A model generated the notes under the pieces. That model did no database searches. It had not been told where the DNA came from and saw only the letters and a program-made list of their open reading frames with translations. This document shows, in pieces, positions 40,649-49,009 of a stretch of 64,000 nucleotides of DNA. A program made the translations under genes and the position numbers. The DNA comes from Ferruginibacter sp. (GTDB lineage Bacteria; Bacteroidota; Bacteroidia; Chitinophagales; Chitinophagaceae). Each line of letters begins with the position of its first letter. Position 1 is the stretch's first letter. The stretch lies in the NCBI GenBank assembly GCA_017983695.1, contig JAGOAX010000001.1:124001-188000 (forward strand). The letters run 5' to 3'.

Positions 40649-41467
40649 ATGAACAGACTTCTGACATTTTTAATAATAATTTTCTTTTTTTCTTGCAATG
40701 GTTCGACTGGACAAAAATGTTCTATTCCTAAGCCATTAGAAAATGAGATTAATCAAGTTGTGACCAAAAAGGATTTAAGTGAAGACGACTTTTATAGAAT
40801 CAACAATATGTTGTTTGACTATGAATTTAAGGACAGCCTATCTACCTTAAAGCATTGTGATTGCTATTCTAACAATATTGTCAATCTCTTTAATTCTGCC
40901 GACCCAGAAAAACGAGTTATTGCATACCGATTAATTGGGGCTGCACAAGATTCAACATTCAATGACAAATTGATTGAAAAAATAAAATCTGATGAAAACT
41001 CACTTTTGAAAACTTGGAGTAGCACTGCATTAATGGTAAACAAGTGCTCTATTGCCTCAGACGATTTATTTAAATTGTTTTCATCATATCCAGATGGGCT
41101 TCCTGTTGATATACTGATTAATATGTACATCAAATATGACACTATTGCAGTTGCCAAAACTTGCAGGAAATATATAAACTCAAAGAATAGAAATGAGCAG
41201 ATAATGTCAATTCAATGCTTAGCGAATTTAGGATACAGTGAAACATTACAAAAGCAACTTGTTGAGTTTTTAGAATCTTGGGACTTGAAATCAAAAGGTT
41301 GGGTAATTTCTTCAATGGGAATTCAAAAAATGGGGAGCTTAAAACCATTGCTAGAAAAGTATGCAAAGACTGAAAATTTAAAAGGTGTGATTATTAGGGC
41401 TTTAAAAAGTAGCCCAACAAGGACTGACAATGAATATGCAAAGCAACTTGAAGAAAATAAAAACTAG
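40649..41467 (+). CDS. Orphan lipoprotein with HEAT-like helical repeats
   Basis: 272 aa from the ATG at 40649 (MNRLLTFLIIIFFFSC, lipobox Cys at 16; an ATG 24 bp upstream gives a less likely N-terminus). The body is alpha-helical with repeated patterns such as PEKRVIAYRLIGAAQDSTF and NEQIMSIQCLANLGYSE, suggesting HEAT/armadillo-type repeats. Codon use and base composition differ from the neighbouring housekeeping genes. It is bracketed by a 10-bp inverted repeat, so it may be a mobile cassette. No function known. Confidence 0.65.
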   Translation: MNRLLTFLIIIFFFSCNGSTGQKCSIPKPLENEINQVVTKKDLSEDDFYRINNMLFDYEFKDSLSTLKHCDCYSNNIVNLFNSADPEKRVIAYRLIGAAQDSTFNDKLIEKIKSDENSLLKTWSSTALMVNKCSIASDDLFKLFSSYPDGLPVDILINMYIKYDTIAVAKTCRKYINSKNRNEQIMSIQCLANLGYSETLQKQLVEFLESWDLKSKGWVISSMGIQKMGSLKPLLEKYAKTENLKGVIIRALKSSPTRTDNEYAKQLEENKN

Positions 41468-41474
41468 GCATAAC
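41465..41474. repeat. Right 10-bp inverted repeat bracketing the orphan ORF
   Basis: TAGGCATAAC overlaps the stop codon (TAG) of the ORF and is the exact reverse complement of 40622-40631; followed by ACACGTTTGGCG. Confidence 0.55.
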
Positions 41475-41570
41475 ACACGTTTGGCGTCATGCGGGCTGAC
41501 GTGCTTACATTCAAGTTCAGTTTTCCAATTGGGTTTTAGTGCTCCGCCTCGGTTCGTGTCTTAGCCATTG

Positions 41571-41661
41571 CTGGTATCCGCAAGCCCACTCGCCGCCGTT
41601 GTTGCGTATGCAGGGCGGGTAATGTGAGCGGCGTTCCAACAACACAGCGCAGGCTAACAAA
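41571..41661. repeat. Dispersed repeat A, copy 1
   Basis: Shares CTGGTATCCGCAAGCCC..., GTGAGCGGCGTTCCAACA and GCGCAGGCTAACAAAACAAA-like blocks, in the same order, with 46940-47026. Confidence 0.75.
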
Positions 41662-41689
41662 ACAAAATGATAACTTAAAATATAATACC

Positions 41690-41818
41690 ACCCCGTTGGG
41701 GTTTTGCAATTTTTTTTTCAATAACTATAATAATACCATCCCGTTGGGATTGCTAAGCCTGAAAGGCTGACATTATTGTAGCAACAAAGTAGTTGTAGTT
41801 AGCAAACCCCGAAGGGGT
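41690..41818. repeat. Cluster of four 13-bp triloop palindromes
   Basis: ACCCC-GTT-GGGGT (41690-41702), ATCCC-GTT-GGGAT (41738-41750), AGCCT-GAA-AGGCT (41756-41768) and ACCCC-GAA-GGGGT (41806-41818). Each has a 5-bp stem and a 3-base loop GTT or GAA. Confidence 0.75.
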
Positions 41819-41844
41819 GAAATATTTTGCCATCAATCTTTGCT

Positions 41845-41957
41845 TCAATAAAAGTTCCCCAATGGTATGCCGTTGAACCGAGCGTGGCAACGATGTTACT
41901 ATAGAAAACAAATGCCCGTACCAAAGTATATTACCGCAGGTGTGTTCCCACAAAAAT
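41845..41957. repeat. Dispersed repeat B, copy 1
   Basis: Contains AGTTCCCCAATGGTATGCCG and GAACCGAGCGTGGCAACGAT, then ATTACCGCAGG. The same order is found at 42570-42681 and, diverged, at 51256-51371. Confidence 0.8.
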
Positions 41958-42023
41958 CGCTGCCCAAGGTAAAGACCGGATTAGTTTTTTATTTTTATTA
42001 TATTGCGATTATAAAAAAAGCAA

Positions 42024-42485
42024 ATGAAATTATTGATAATCCTTTTAACTCTATGCCTCTGTAGTTATACTGGCTCTAGTCAATCTTTAGAAGGCGAATG
42101 GAATGGCTCTTTTACATATGCTTATACTGATCTAAAAATACCCGATTATACATTTCAAAAAGACAAGACTCCGATTAAAATAACATTTATGTTGAATGCA
42201 GATAGTTCATATTCCATATTCAGTTATTCAAATGGACCAAATTCCCGGGGCCGTGACACTACTTATGTTTGTGCAGTTTTTTATAGAAAGATAAGTTCCG
42301 ATTCTGTTTATTTGGAAGAAATGAGAATGATTAAACCGGAAAATGTACCAAGTGACTGTATGCAAAAAATGTATCTGAAATTGGAAAAAAGAAAGCGAGG
42401 CCTCACATTGGAAGGATCCTGGAAAGCGAATCCAGATAAATGTTCTAAAAGTGGCGAGATCAGGCTTTACAGGAAAAACTTATAA
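42024..42485 (+). CDS. Small exported protein of unknown function
   Basis: 153 aa with a signal peptide (LLIILLTLCLCSYTGSSQ) and a lipocalin-like beta-rich body beginning SLEGEWNGSFTYAY. It has two cysteines late in the chain (VPSDCMQK, NPDKCSK). AT-rich, isolated between repeat-rich spacers. No family recognised. Confidence 0.6.
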   Translation: MKLLIILLTLCLCSYTGSSQSLEGEWNGSFTYAYTDLKIPDYTFQKDKTPIKITFMLNADSSYSIFSYSNGPNSRGRDTTYVCAVFYRKISSDSVYLEEMRMIKPENVPSDCMQKMYLKLEKRKRGLTLEGSWKANPDKCSKSGEIRLYRKNL

Positions 42486-42569
42486 TGCCGTCGTTGAAAT
42501 AATACAAGTCAACTGTTTCTCTCCGCCTCGTTTCCTGTCTTCACAAAACGTTCGCTTAAATCTCCTCTT

Positions 42570-42681
42570 ATATAAAGTTCCCCAATGGTATACCGTTGAA
42601 CCGAGCGTGGCAACGATGCTGCCATAAAAAACAAATGCCGGTAACAAAATAAAATGTTGCCTTTTCATGCCGCCGCAGGTA
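42570..42681. repeat. Dispersed repeat B, copy 2
   Basis: AGTTCCCCAATGGTATACCG and GAACCGAGCGTGGCAACGAT as in copy 1, then a ...GCCGCAGGTA end. Confidence 0.8.
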
Positions 42682-42840
42682 CTCCGCTGCAATCTCCGCC
42701 GTCGCTTGGTTTTTAACCAGCAACATATGTAGCGCAACAAAATAAAAAACATCTATACACTAACATCACCCGCCGGGGTTTTGTAAGCCATTAGACCTCA
42801 ATCATTTAATTTCTGCTCTATGATTTTCGAAGTGCCGCAT

Positions 42841-42920
42841 TCTGTATCATTCTGTAGTAGCTTGTATCATTTTGTAGCATTTTGTAGTATCTTGTAACAT
42901 CTTGTATCATTTTGTAACTT
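42841..42920 (+). repeat. 10-bp tandem repeat, eight units, upstream of fic
   Basis: Eight consecutive 10-mers without gaps: TCTGTATCAT, TCTGTAGTAG, CTTGTATCAT, TTTGTAGCAT, TTTGTAGTAT, CTTGTAACAT, CTTGTATCAT, TTTGTAACTT; consensus YTTGTAnCAT. It ends 12 bp before the fic ATG. The period equals one DNA helical turn. Confidence 0.92.
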
Positions 42921-42932
42921 TTAACATCATTA

Positions 42933-43976
42933 ATGGAGAATTCGGTATATATATTTAGACTAAAGTTAGATTGGCAACTAATCTCTTTAATAAGCCAGAT
43001 TGATAGATTTGACGCCTCGTGGACTTCGATAGAAAGGCGGGAAAAACAAAGTTTAAAACAACTTAAGTCAATCGCAACAGTCAGGAGCGTTGGTGCATCT
43101 ACCAGAATTGAAGGTTCGAAACTAAGCGACGAAGAAGTAAATGTGCTTCTTAAAAATATTGACATCTCTAAACTTGAAGATAGAGATTCTCAGGAAGTAG
43201 TAGGATATTTTGAAGCTTTGGATATAATATCGGAGGCATATAATGATATACAAATCGCAGAAGGAGATATCAAAAACCTGCATAACATTTTGATGAAATA
43301 TAGTACAAAAGATGAATGGCATAAAGGCAACTATAAAAAAACCAGTAATGCTGTTGAAGCAAAATATCCAGATGGAACAAGTCAAATAATATTTCAAACT
43401 ACAGCACCAGGAATTGATACTGAAGCGGCAATGAATAAATTGATTGAATGGTATAACAATGAAAGTACAATTCATCCACTGGTAAAATGTTCAATATTTA
43501 CATATGAGTTTCTAAGCATACATCCTTTTCAAGATGGTAATGGCAGATTAAGCAGACTAATATCTTCATTGCTATTATTAAAAAATGGATATAAGTGGAT
43601 TCAGTATATAAGCTTCGAACATGAAATAGAAAGCAGAAAACTTGAATATTACCGGGTACTAAGAAGTTGCCAGGCTCAACGGCCAAATGAAAATATCAGT
43701 GATTGGGTGAATTTCTTTTTCGATGCCTTAAAAAATATTCAGGGACTATTAATGCAAAAGCTGCAAATTCATCATACAGAAGGAGAGCAATTACTTCCTC
43801 GTGAAAAACTCGTTGTTAGTTTTATACAGAATCATCCCGGCTGTAAATCCAGTGACATTGCAAAAGGATTGGGCATTTCCAGAATGATTGTTATAAGATT
43901 GCTATCAGCTTTAATAGACAAAAATCTTGTAGAAAAGCATGCTAGTGGTTCAGCGACACAATACACAATCAAATAA
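42933..43976 (+). CDS. Fic-family AMP-transferase-like protein with C-terminal winged helix
   Basis: 347 aa. The Fic motif HPFQDGNGR (197-205) is complete, so nucleotidyl (usually AMP) transfer to a hydroxyl is expected. An N-terminal inhibitory motif SxxxEG (STRIEG, 56-61) marks it as a self-inhibited class II Fic protein. Residues about 285-347 form a winged helix-turn-helix (SSDIAKGLGISRMIVIRLLS), common in bacterial Fic proteins. No separate antitoxin gene is needed or seen. A 10-bp tandem array sits directly upstream. Base composition and position in repeat-rich DNA suggest acquisition. Confidence 0.93.
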   Translation: MENSVYIFRLKLDWQLISLISQIDRFDASWTSIERREKQSLKQLKSIATVRSVGASTRIEGSKLSDEEVNVLLKNIDISKLEDRDSQEVVGYFEALDIISEAYNDIQIAEGDIKNLHNILMKYSTKDEWHKGNYKKTSNAVEAKYPDGTSQIIFQTTAPGIDTEAAMNKLIEWYNNESTIHPLVKCSIFTYEFLSIHPFQDGNGRLSRLISSLLLLKNGYKWIQYISFEHEIESRKLEYYRVLRSCQAQRPNENISDWVNFFFDALKNIQGLLMQKLQIHHTEGEQLLPREKLVVSFIQNHPGCKSSDIAKGLGISRMIVIRLLSALIDKNLVEKHASGSATQYTIK

Positions 43977-44039
43977 CGGCTTACAACATTGGTAATGTTA
44001 CAGGCAATTGTAATTGACATATACCTTAAACTGAAAATA

Positions 44040-44765
44040 TTATTTCAACAGCCTCATGCGGTAGGCATTCATTGCAGTAATGCCCAGTTTTTTTATCAGG
44101 CTATAATTAGCTATTATGCCAACCGGCGCTCCAATTACCGGTACAAGTTGAGCCATCTTGGCCAGGTCAATATAATCCCTGTATTCCTGTTGAAAATTTC
44201 TCCAGTCAAACTGTTCAATATCTTCAGGAAGTGTTTTACTGGCATCATCCCAATTATCCATTTTTAAATATATCTCCTTTCTGTGTGAGTGGCTGGAAAA
44301 CGCTAATTCAAATATGTGCAGTATATACACCCGCTCTTTATAATCTTTAACATCATATCCATATATCGAGGCAATGTCGAACAATAATTTTATTTTAATT
44401 CCGATTAAAATAGGGAAATCTGCCAGGCCAAGCAGTAAGCCCCCGGCGCCGGTTATCCCTCCTTCTATTGCTGCAGTGTTCCTGTACGACTTTATTCTTT
44501 CCTGAACTGTTGTTTCTCTAATTTCTAATGATTTATCAAACAAGGGTTTTGCTGTAGTATATTTTGCACCAAATAAAACTCCCCTTATCATTTGCTTAAT
44601 AGCACCTGTTATAGCCACATGTATTTTTTCCGGTATCCAGGTATTGATCTTTGTTTGAAGTTGTTTTGATAATTTGTTTAATACAGATGGGCGGCGAACC
44701 ATTTTTTTTCGCCAAACCAATAACTGAGCGGCTGCATCTTTTTCATACTTATCCATAATACCCAT
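44040..44765 (-). CDS. EcsC-family protein
   Basis: 241 aa. The central EcsC-like core includes GGITGAGGLLLGLADFPILI (glycine-rich, hydrophobic) followed by KIKLLFDIASIYGYD and VYILHIFELAFSSHSHRKEIY. Family members associate with membranes; function unclear. It is convergent with the fic gene (63 bp apart). Confidence 0.85.
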   Translation of the reverse strand: MGIMDKYEKDAAAQLLVWRKKMVRRPSVLNKLSKQLQTKINTWIPEKIHVAITGAIKQMIRGVLFGAKYTTAKPLFDKSLEIRETTVQERIKSYRNTAAIEGGITGAGGLLLGLADFPILIGIKIKLLFDIASIYGYDVKDYKERVYILHIFELAFSSHSHRKEIYLKMDNWDDASKTLPEDIEQFDWRNFQQEYRDYIDLAKMAQLVPVIGAPVGIIANYSLIKKLGITAMNAYRMRLLK

Positions 44766-44854
44766 TTAGCGCAAACCGAAGTTACTTACTATTAATAACA
44801 ACGGGGCGCTAACAAGGTATTGGCGCAATATAGCAGATGCAAATCCCGCCGCTT

Positions 44855-46849
44855 TTACCTGGCTGGTTTATCTGCCCGTATGGTTATTGTAAATACTGCA
44901 TCATCAGGGTTTTCGAAGCCACTATTGCAATATACATCCAATTGCAAAAATTTAATTTCGGTAGCATCATAACCAACAGCGCCTGTAAATATATAATTCA
45001 GCTGCTTCCGCACTTTTACATCCAACTCTACAACTCTTTGTATGCCATTGTTGGCAATTAAATTTTGTACTTCCTTATCTAATACATCTAAAAAAGCAAG
45101 CGCATTGGCTTTACCTTTTATAATAACTGTTTCCGCTTCGTATCTATACAGCTTACTTACACTTTTGTAGTTTATTATTGTGCCTTCGCCAAAGCCTTCC
45201 AGGGTAACAGTGCTTTTACTTCTGTTTCCAAATTCTGAGGCTATGCTTTCGCCTTTAATATCTTCAAACTGGTTGCCCTGGTTACCAATAATTTTTATTA
45301 GTTGTTCAGTAAATAATTTTTTGTCGAAGGTTTTAATATCAAGCGGTTTTGGTTTTGTTTCTGGCTTGGGTTCAACTTTTGGCGCTGCAGTTATTACAGG
45401 TTCTTTTGCTGCTGCAAGTGCGGCACCGTCTTCGGTGTACATAAACATTTTGTAAACTGCTTTACCTTTTTTGCCTTTGTAACCGGTTAAAAATACAAAC
45501 CTGTTGCCATTGTGAAATATGGCTTTTATTTCTTCAAACTTCTCTTTTTTAAATTCAGGGAATTCAATGGGTGTTTCGGTATTTGTAACAGGGTTATACC
45601 TTACAAAACTTACTTTATCATTTATACGCTTGGTAAAGTAAAAACTATTTTTACCTGCATAGGCTTCTACTTTATGCTGGGTAAAGTAATTTGTATTGGG
45701 GTGCCAAAAAGCGCCGGTTATGGTATTGGTTGTTTTTAATGTACTGTTGTAAACTGATAAAGCATTGTTGCGCCTGTACATATAATACTGGCCTGCTTTT
45801 AAAAACCGGGTGTTTTTTTCAATATTCTGCCATGCGCTTACGCCGTCTTTTTCAAACAATATAAATTCATACTCTGCTTTTGATTCATTAAATTTTACCA
45901 GACGGCCTTTACAGGAAAAATATATTTCCCCGTCCATTATTTGTGTGTCCACATCTTCTTCAGTCAGTATTACTGCACTTTTAGTTGGTGTAATATTTTT
46001 TTCGTTAAAGCTATATAGCTGCAGATATTTTTTGTTAGCAGCGCTGTCAATTACTTTATATAAACTGTAAATATTGTTCTTAGTTCTTAAAAACCTGTCG
46101 TACGGAAACAGCCCTTTTTTTAAAGTAGAGAAATTTGTTTTAAACTCATATTTTGTATCATCATTTGCGGTACGCTTATTAATATTAACGGTTGTTTGAT
46201 AAACTCCCGTTGGCCTTTCCCTTCCATTACAATACACATCGGTTTTAAAGGTTTCTACTGTTGTGTTTACACTTATGGGAGTTGTAACATAATTATTGTT
46301 TAGCTTTTGTGTAAATACTAAATGGGCTTTTGCATTATCGTTATGGTCGTTAATTATATAAATGTAAAAAACATCTTTTGTAAACTTTCGTATTAAAAAG
46401 GCATCGTTATCATAATTGGTAAATGCTTCATCTACCAAAAAATTATTGCCCGGCACCACCTGGCTGTTCAAGTATAAAAAAGCGTTGTTGTCTGTTGGGT
46501 TTGTTACAATACTAAGCCCTGTGGCAGGGCTGTACCTTGCTAAATCTCCAATATAACCGCTGCCATAAGCAAAATACACATATTTATTGGTGGCTTTTAG
46601 GTACGCAACTGTTTGTGGCGAAAATTGCTTTTCTATTTTTGTGTTTGCTTGTGTACCATCGGTTTGATAAAAATTACCATTGGGAGTTATAAAATAATAC
46701 TTACCATCTAAGCTTACCAACCCTGGCGTTTGTTTAGATGCTGTATAACCATCGTAATTGCGTTGTATTACATCATCACCAATGTAAGTTAACTGAGCGG
46801 TTGAGGTAAAACTTGTCAGCAGGGCAAAGACAACAACAAATACTTTCAT
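44855..46849 (-). CDS. Large exported protein with N-terminal propeller-like region
   Basis: 664 aa with a signal peptide (VVFALLTSFTSTAQ). Residues about 20-480 carry repeated beta-strand blocks such as YYFITPNGNFYQTDGTQANT, loosely like ELWxxDGT propeller repeats. A Pro/Lys/Ala-rich linker (about 495-520) leads to a C-terminal domain of about 140 residues rich in TVxLEGFGEGT-like strands. No recognised catalytic motif. Function unknown; probably surface or periplasmic. Confidence 0.7.
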   Translation of the reverse strand: MKVFVVVFALLTSFTSTAQLTYIGDDVIQRNYDGYTASKQTPGLVSLDGKYYFITPNGNFYQTDGTQANTKIEKQFSPQTVAYLKATNKYVYFAYGSGYIGDLARYSPATGLSIVTNPTDNNAFLYLNSQVVPGNNFLVDEAFTNYDNDAFLIRKFTKDVFYIYIINDHNDNAKAHLVFTQKLNNNYVTTPISVNTTVETFKTDVYCNGRERPTGVYQTTVNINKRTANDDTKYEFKTNFSTLKKGLFPYDRFLRTKNNIYSLYKVIDSAANKKYLQLYSFNEKNITPTKSAVILTEEDVDTQIMDGEIYFSCKGRLVKFNESKAEYEFILFEKDGVSAWQNIEKNTRFLKAGQYYMYRRNNALSVYNSTLKTTNTITGAFWHPNTNYFTQHKVEAYAGKNSFYFTKRINDKVSFVRYNPVTNTETPIEFPEFKKEKFEEIKAIFHNGNRFVFLTGYKGKKGKAVYKMFMYTEDGAALAAAKEPVITAAPKVEPKPETKPKPLDIKTFDKKLFTEQLIKIIGNQGNQFEDIKGESIASEFGNRSKSTVTLEGFGEGTIINYKSVSKLYRYEAETVIIKGKANALAFLDVLDKEVQNLIANNGIQRVVELDVKVRKQLNYIFTGAVGYDATEIKFLQLDVYCNSGFENPDDAVFTITIRADKPAR

Positions 46850-47165
46850 AGTGGTTTACTTTTTTTAATCTGGTAAATATAGTTCCGTTAATCTGTTTGG
46901 CCGTACCCATTACAGGGTATAATTACCTGTTGGCCTTTACTGGTTTCCGTAAGCCCCCACCGTTGCCTGCGTGTGCAGGCGGATAAAGTGAGCGGTGTAC
47001 CAACATATAACGCAGGCTAACAAAAAAGGTTTGGATATTATCCGTAACGTCAGCATACAACTACTTTCAATGTATACAATGTTGAGTTTTTTTTTAACGT
47101 AAATATTAACGAATGTCTCGTGAGCGAAAACGAAAACGAAAAACACTGCCTGCACACTCAAAAAA
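46850..47165. other. Gene-free stretch with repeat A copy 2
   Basis: No credible gene. It contains repeat A copy 2 and, near 47109, the word GAATGTCTCGTGAG, which also occurs near 40484. Confidence 0.65.
46940..47026. repeat. Dispersed repeat A, copy 2
   Basis: CTGGTTTCCGTAAGCCC..., GTGAGCGGTGTACCAACA and CGCAGGCTAACAAA, matching copy 1 at 41571-41661 in order and spacing. Confidence 0.75.
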
Positions 47166-47191
47166 CAAAGAGCCTCTTTCGGGGCTCTTTG
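47160..47191 (-). terminator. Intrinsic terminator of the beta-helix lipoprotein gene
   Basis: CAAAGAGCC (47166-47174) and GGCTCTTTG (47183-47191) form a 9-bp stem; on the minus strand it is followed by TTTTTT. It is 25 bp after the stop at 47216. Confidence 0.9.
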
Positions 47192-47215
47192 CATATACTG
47201 TGCTGCATTAAATTA

Positions 47216-49009
47216 TTACTGATCAGTTTCAACATAACCCCTGTCGGGTGCTGTACCCAAATAAGGGATACCTAACATGACACCTGTATTTATACATGGT
47301 GATAAAGCCTGCAACCTGAAATCTGTTGCAGATACAAATAATGGATTTACCGCTAAGTTATTTACGTTGGTGTAATTGGTTGGATTACCTGCCGGCCAGT
47401 TTACAGCATTGCCATTCCCGTTTTGATAAAGATTATTATGAGTGAACATAAGGTTATTTATCCTGGTTTGCCCGTTACTGCCTTTTAAAGCATAACTAAA
47501 GCCCTGGATGATATTGTTACGGATGTTGATATTCTGCCCATTACCATTTGGCATGGATGTAAGATCGATGCTAATCTGCGAAGGGTTACCCGCTTTAGTA
47601 ACAATAGTATTGTTATACACCTGCATGTTATTGATCTGCGGATCATCTGTGCCTTCGGATATTACACCGATACCAAAACTGTTTCCTATGCCCTGCCCCT
47701 GATACATATTGTAGAAGAGGTTATTGCGGATGATATTATCAACCAGGTAGCTGTAACCACCCGGCGTATTACCACCAACAAAGTTATCCCTGTCGCCACC
47801 TTTATTTGCCACACCCCTTGTATTGAATGTGATACCATAAGATTTATTTTTAAATGTATTGTTTTCAATAATGGCAGATTCTGTTCTAAACTCCAGGATA
47901 ATGCCACCTTCAACCTTACTGTTTAAAACCGGGTTTGAAATTGTATTGTGATGTATCCAGGTACTAAACGGATATGAGCCTTTGTAATTATAATTCAGAT
48001 CAATGCTACCATTTTGAATATCATTACCGTAAATCTCCAGTCCCTGTATGTTGAAGAATTCGATAGCAAAATCCCAACCGCTTTCGCCGGGGTAGGTACC
48101 ACCATATGGTTTTTTGATAAGTTTGTTATTGTAGATCTTAACACCCTTTAACCATCCCTGGTTCCAGTATTTAATAGGCCATCCGTTCTTACCTTCTGCT
48201 CTTTCGGTTTGTTGAATGGTATTGTTATAAATAAGCATTCCGTTCTGAAAACCGATATTTAAAGCCCCTGAACCGCCACCACTGTTTGAGCCATAGTCGG
48301 CCGAATTGGTAATGGTGTTATTATAAAATGTATTTCCGGTGGCATGGTATTTACCGGCATCTGTTCCCGGGTTATTTTCATTAATTCCGTTAAAGATAAC
48401 ACCCCGCCAGTAAAAATTCTTTATTACACAATCGTGTATGGAAACATTACTTCTTCCGGTTATCCAGATAGCCAGCCAGGTTTTATGATTGGCTTCACTT
48501 ACATATTGGCCGTTAAAAGTAATTTTAGAGATGCTCTGGTTGCCGCTTGTTCTATCCGGAGATTGCATTTCGATAAGAGCAGTATAAGTAGCAGTTACAG
48601 CTCCTCTAACGATTGTGGTGGTTGCCCCATCACCTTCCAGGTTAACCCCTGCCCGCAGGTTACTTGTTTTGGTTTCGGTATAAGTACCGGCCTTGATATG
48701 AATGGTACTTCCTGCGGTTGTAACTGCCGATGTTGCTTTGTACAAGGTTTTCCATGGTTTACCGGTGCTGCCATCACCAGTAAGGTTATTACCCACGGGG
48801 CTGATATAGTAGGTGCTTGCCGCAAGATTTGCAGCCATAGCTAATCCCGGTGCATCTTCCATAGAAGCTGAATCAACGACCGCTACAACATCATCCGTTG
48901 GATCCTGTTCATCTGCCGGGTTTGTTGGTTGTTCTTTTTTACAGGCTGTAAATGCAATAGCAACAAGCGCTAAAACTGCAAGTGGTTTTTTTAATGTTAA
49001 ACATTTCAT
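47216..49009 (-). CDS. Right-handed beta-helix lipoprotein
   Basis: 597 aa with lipobox (VALVAIAFTAC, Cys at 22) and a Glu/Asp/Pro-rich linker. From residue 65 on (YYISPVGNNLTGDGSTGKPW) it is a DUF1565/pectate-lyase-like parallel beta-helix, with many NNTI, YNNTI and RNNIIQG turns. Such proteins bind or cut polysaccharides; catalytic residues are not recognisable. It is divergent from the GH13 amylase gene and may serve the same glycan system. Confidence 0.85.
   Translation of the reverse strand: MKCLTLKKPLAVLALVAIAFTACKKEQPTNPADEQDPTDDVVAVVDSASMEDAPGLAMAANLAASTYYISPVGNNLTGDGSTGKPWKTLYKATSAVTTAGSTIHIKAGTYTETKTSNLRAGVNLEGDGATTTIVRGAVTATYTALIEMQSPDRTSGNQSISKITFNGQYVSEANHKTWLAIWITGRSNVSIHDCVIKNFYWRGVIFNGINENNPGTDAGKYHATGNTFYNNTITNSADYGSNSGGGSGALNIGFQNGMLIYNNTIQQTERAEGKNGWPIKYWNQGWLKGVKIYNNKLIKKPYGGTYPGESGWDFAIEFFNIQGLEIYGNDIQNGSIDLNYNYKGSYPFSTWIHHNTISNPVLNSKVEGGIILEFRTESAIIENNTFKNKSYGITFNTRGVANKGGDRDNFVGGNTPGGYSYLVDNIIRNNLFYNMYQGQGIGNSFGIGVISEGTDDPQINNMQVYNNTIVTKAGNPSQISIDLTSMPNGNGQNINIRNNIIQGFSYALKGSNGQTRINNLMFTHNNLYQNGNGNAVNWPAGNPTNYTNVNNLAVNPLFVSATDFRLQALSPCINTGVMLGIPYLGTAPDRGYVETDQ

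Larger units (their letters stand above)
41475..42023. other. 556-bp gene-free stretch made of dispersed repeats
   Basis: No credible gene: short minus-strand ORFs here are only readings of the repeats. It holds repeat A copy 1 (41571-41661), a group of four triloop palindromes (41690-41818) and repeat B copy 1 (41845-41957). Such a pile-up marks an insertion-prone locus. Confidence 0.75.
42486..42932. other. 447-bp gene-free stretch: repeat B copy 2 and a 10-bp tandem array
   Basis: No supported gene. It contains repeat B (42570-42681), a CCCGCCGGG-type small palindrome near 42768, and the array at 42841-42920 directly in front of fic. Confidence 0.75.

Noticed and set aside
41536..41953. 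Short minus-strand ORFs in the repeat-rich spacer
   Set aside because: They are readings of dispersed repeats A and B and of the palindromes. They have no start context and no protein-like composition, and similar readings arise at the other repeat copies.
42480..42752. 90-aa minus-strand ORF over repeat B copy 2
   Set aside because: Its sequence mirrors the ORF over copy 1 because both are the same non-coding repeat.
42818..43165. 115-aa minus-strand ORF ending in YYKMLQN-like repeats
   Set aside because: It is antisense to the start of fic; the apparent protein repeats are only the 10-bp DNA array read in three frames.
46937..47194. 85-aa minus-strand ORF after the 664-aa exoprotein gene region
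   Set aside because: It runs through repeat A copy 2 and the terminator of the beta-helix gene, so it is unlikely to be translated.
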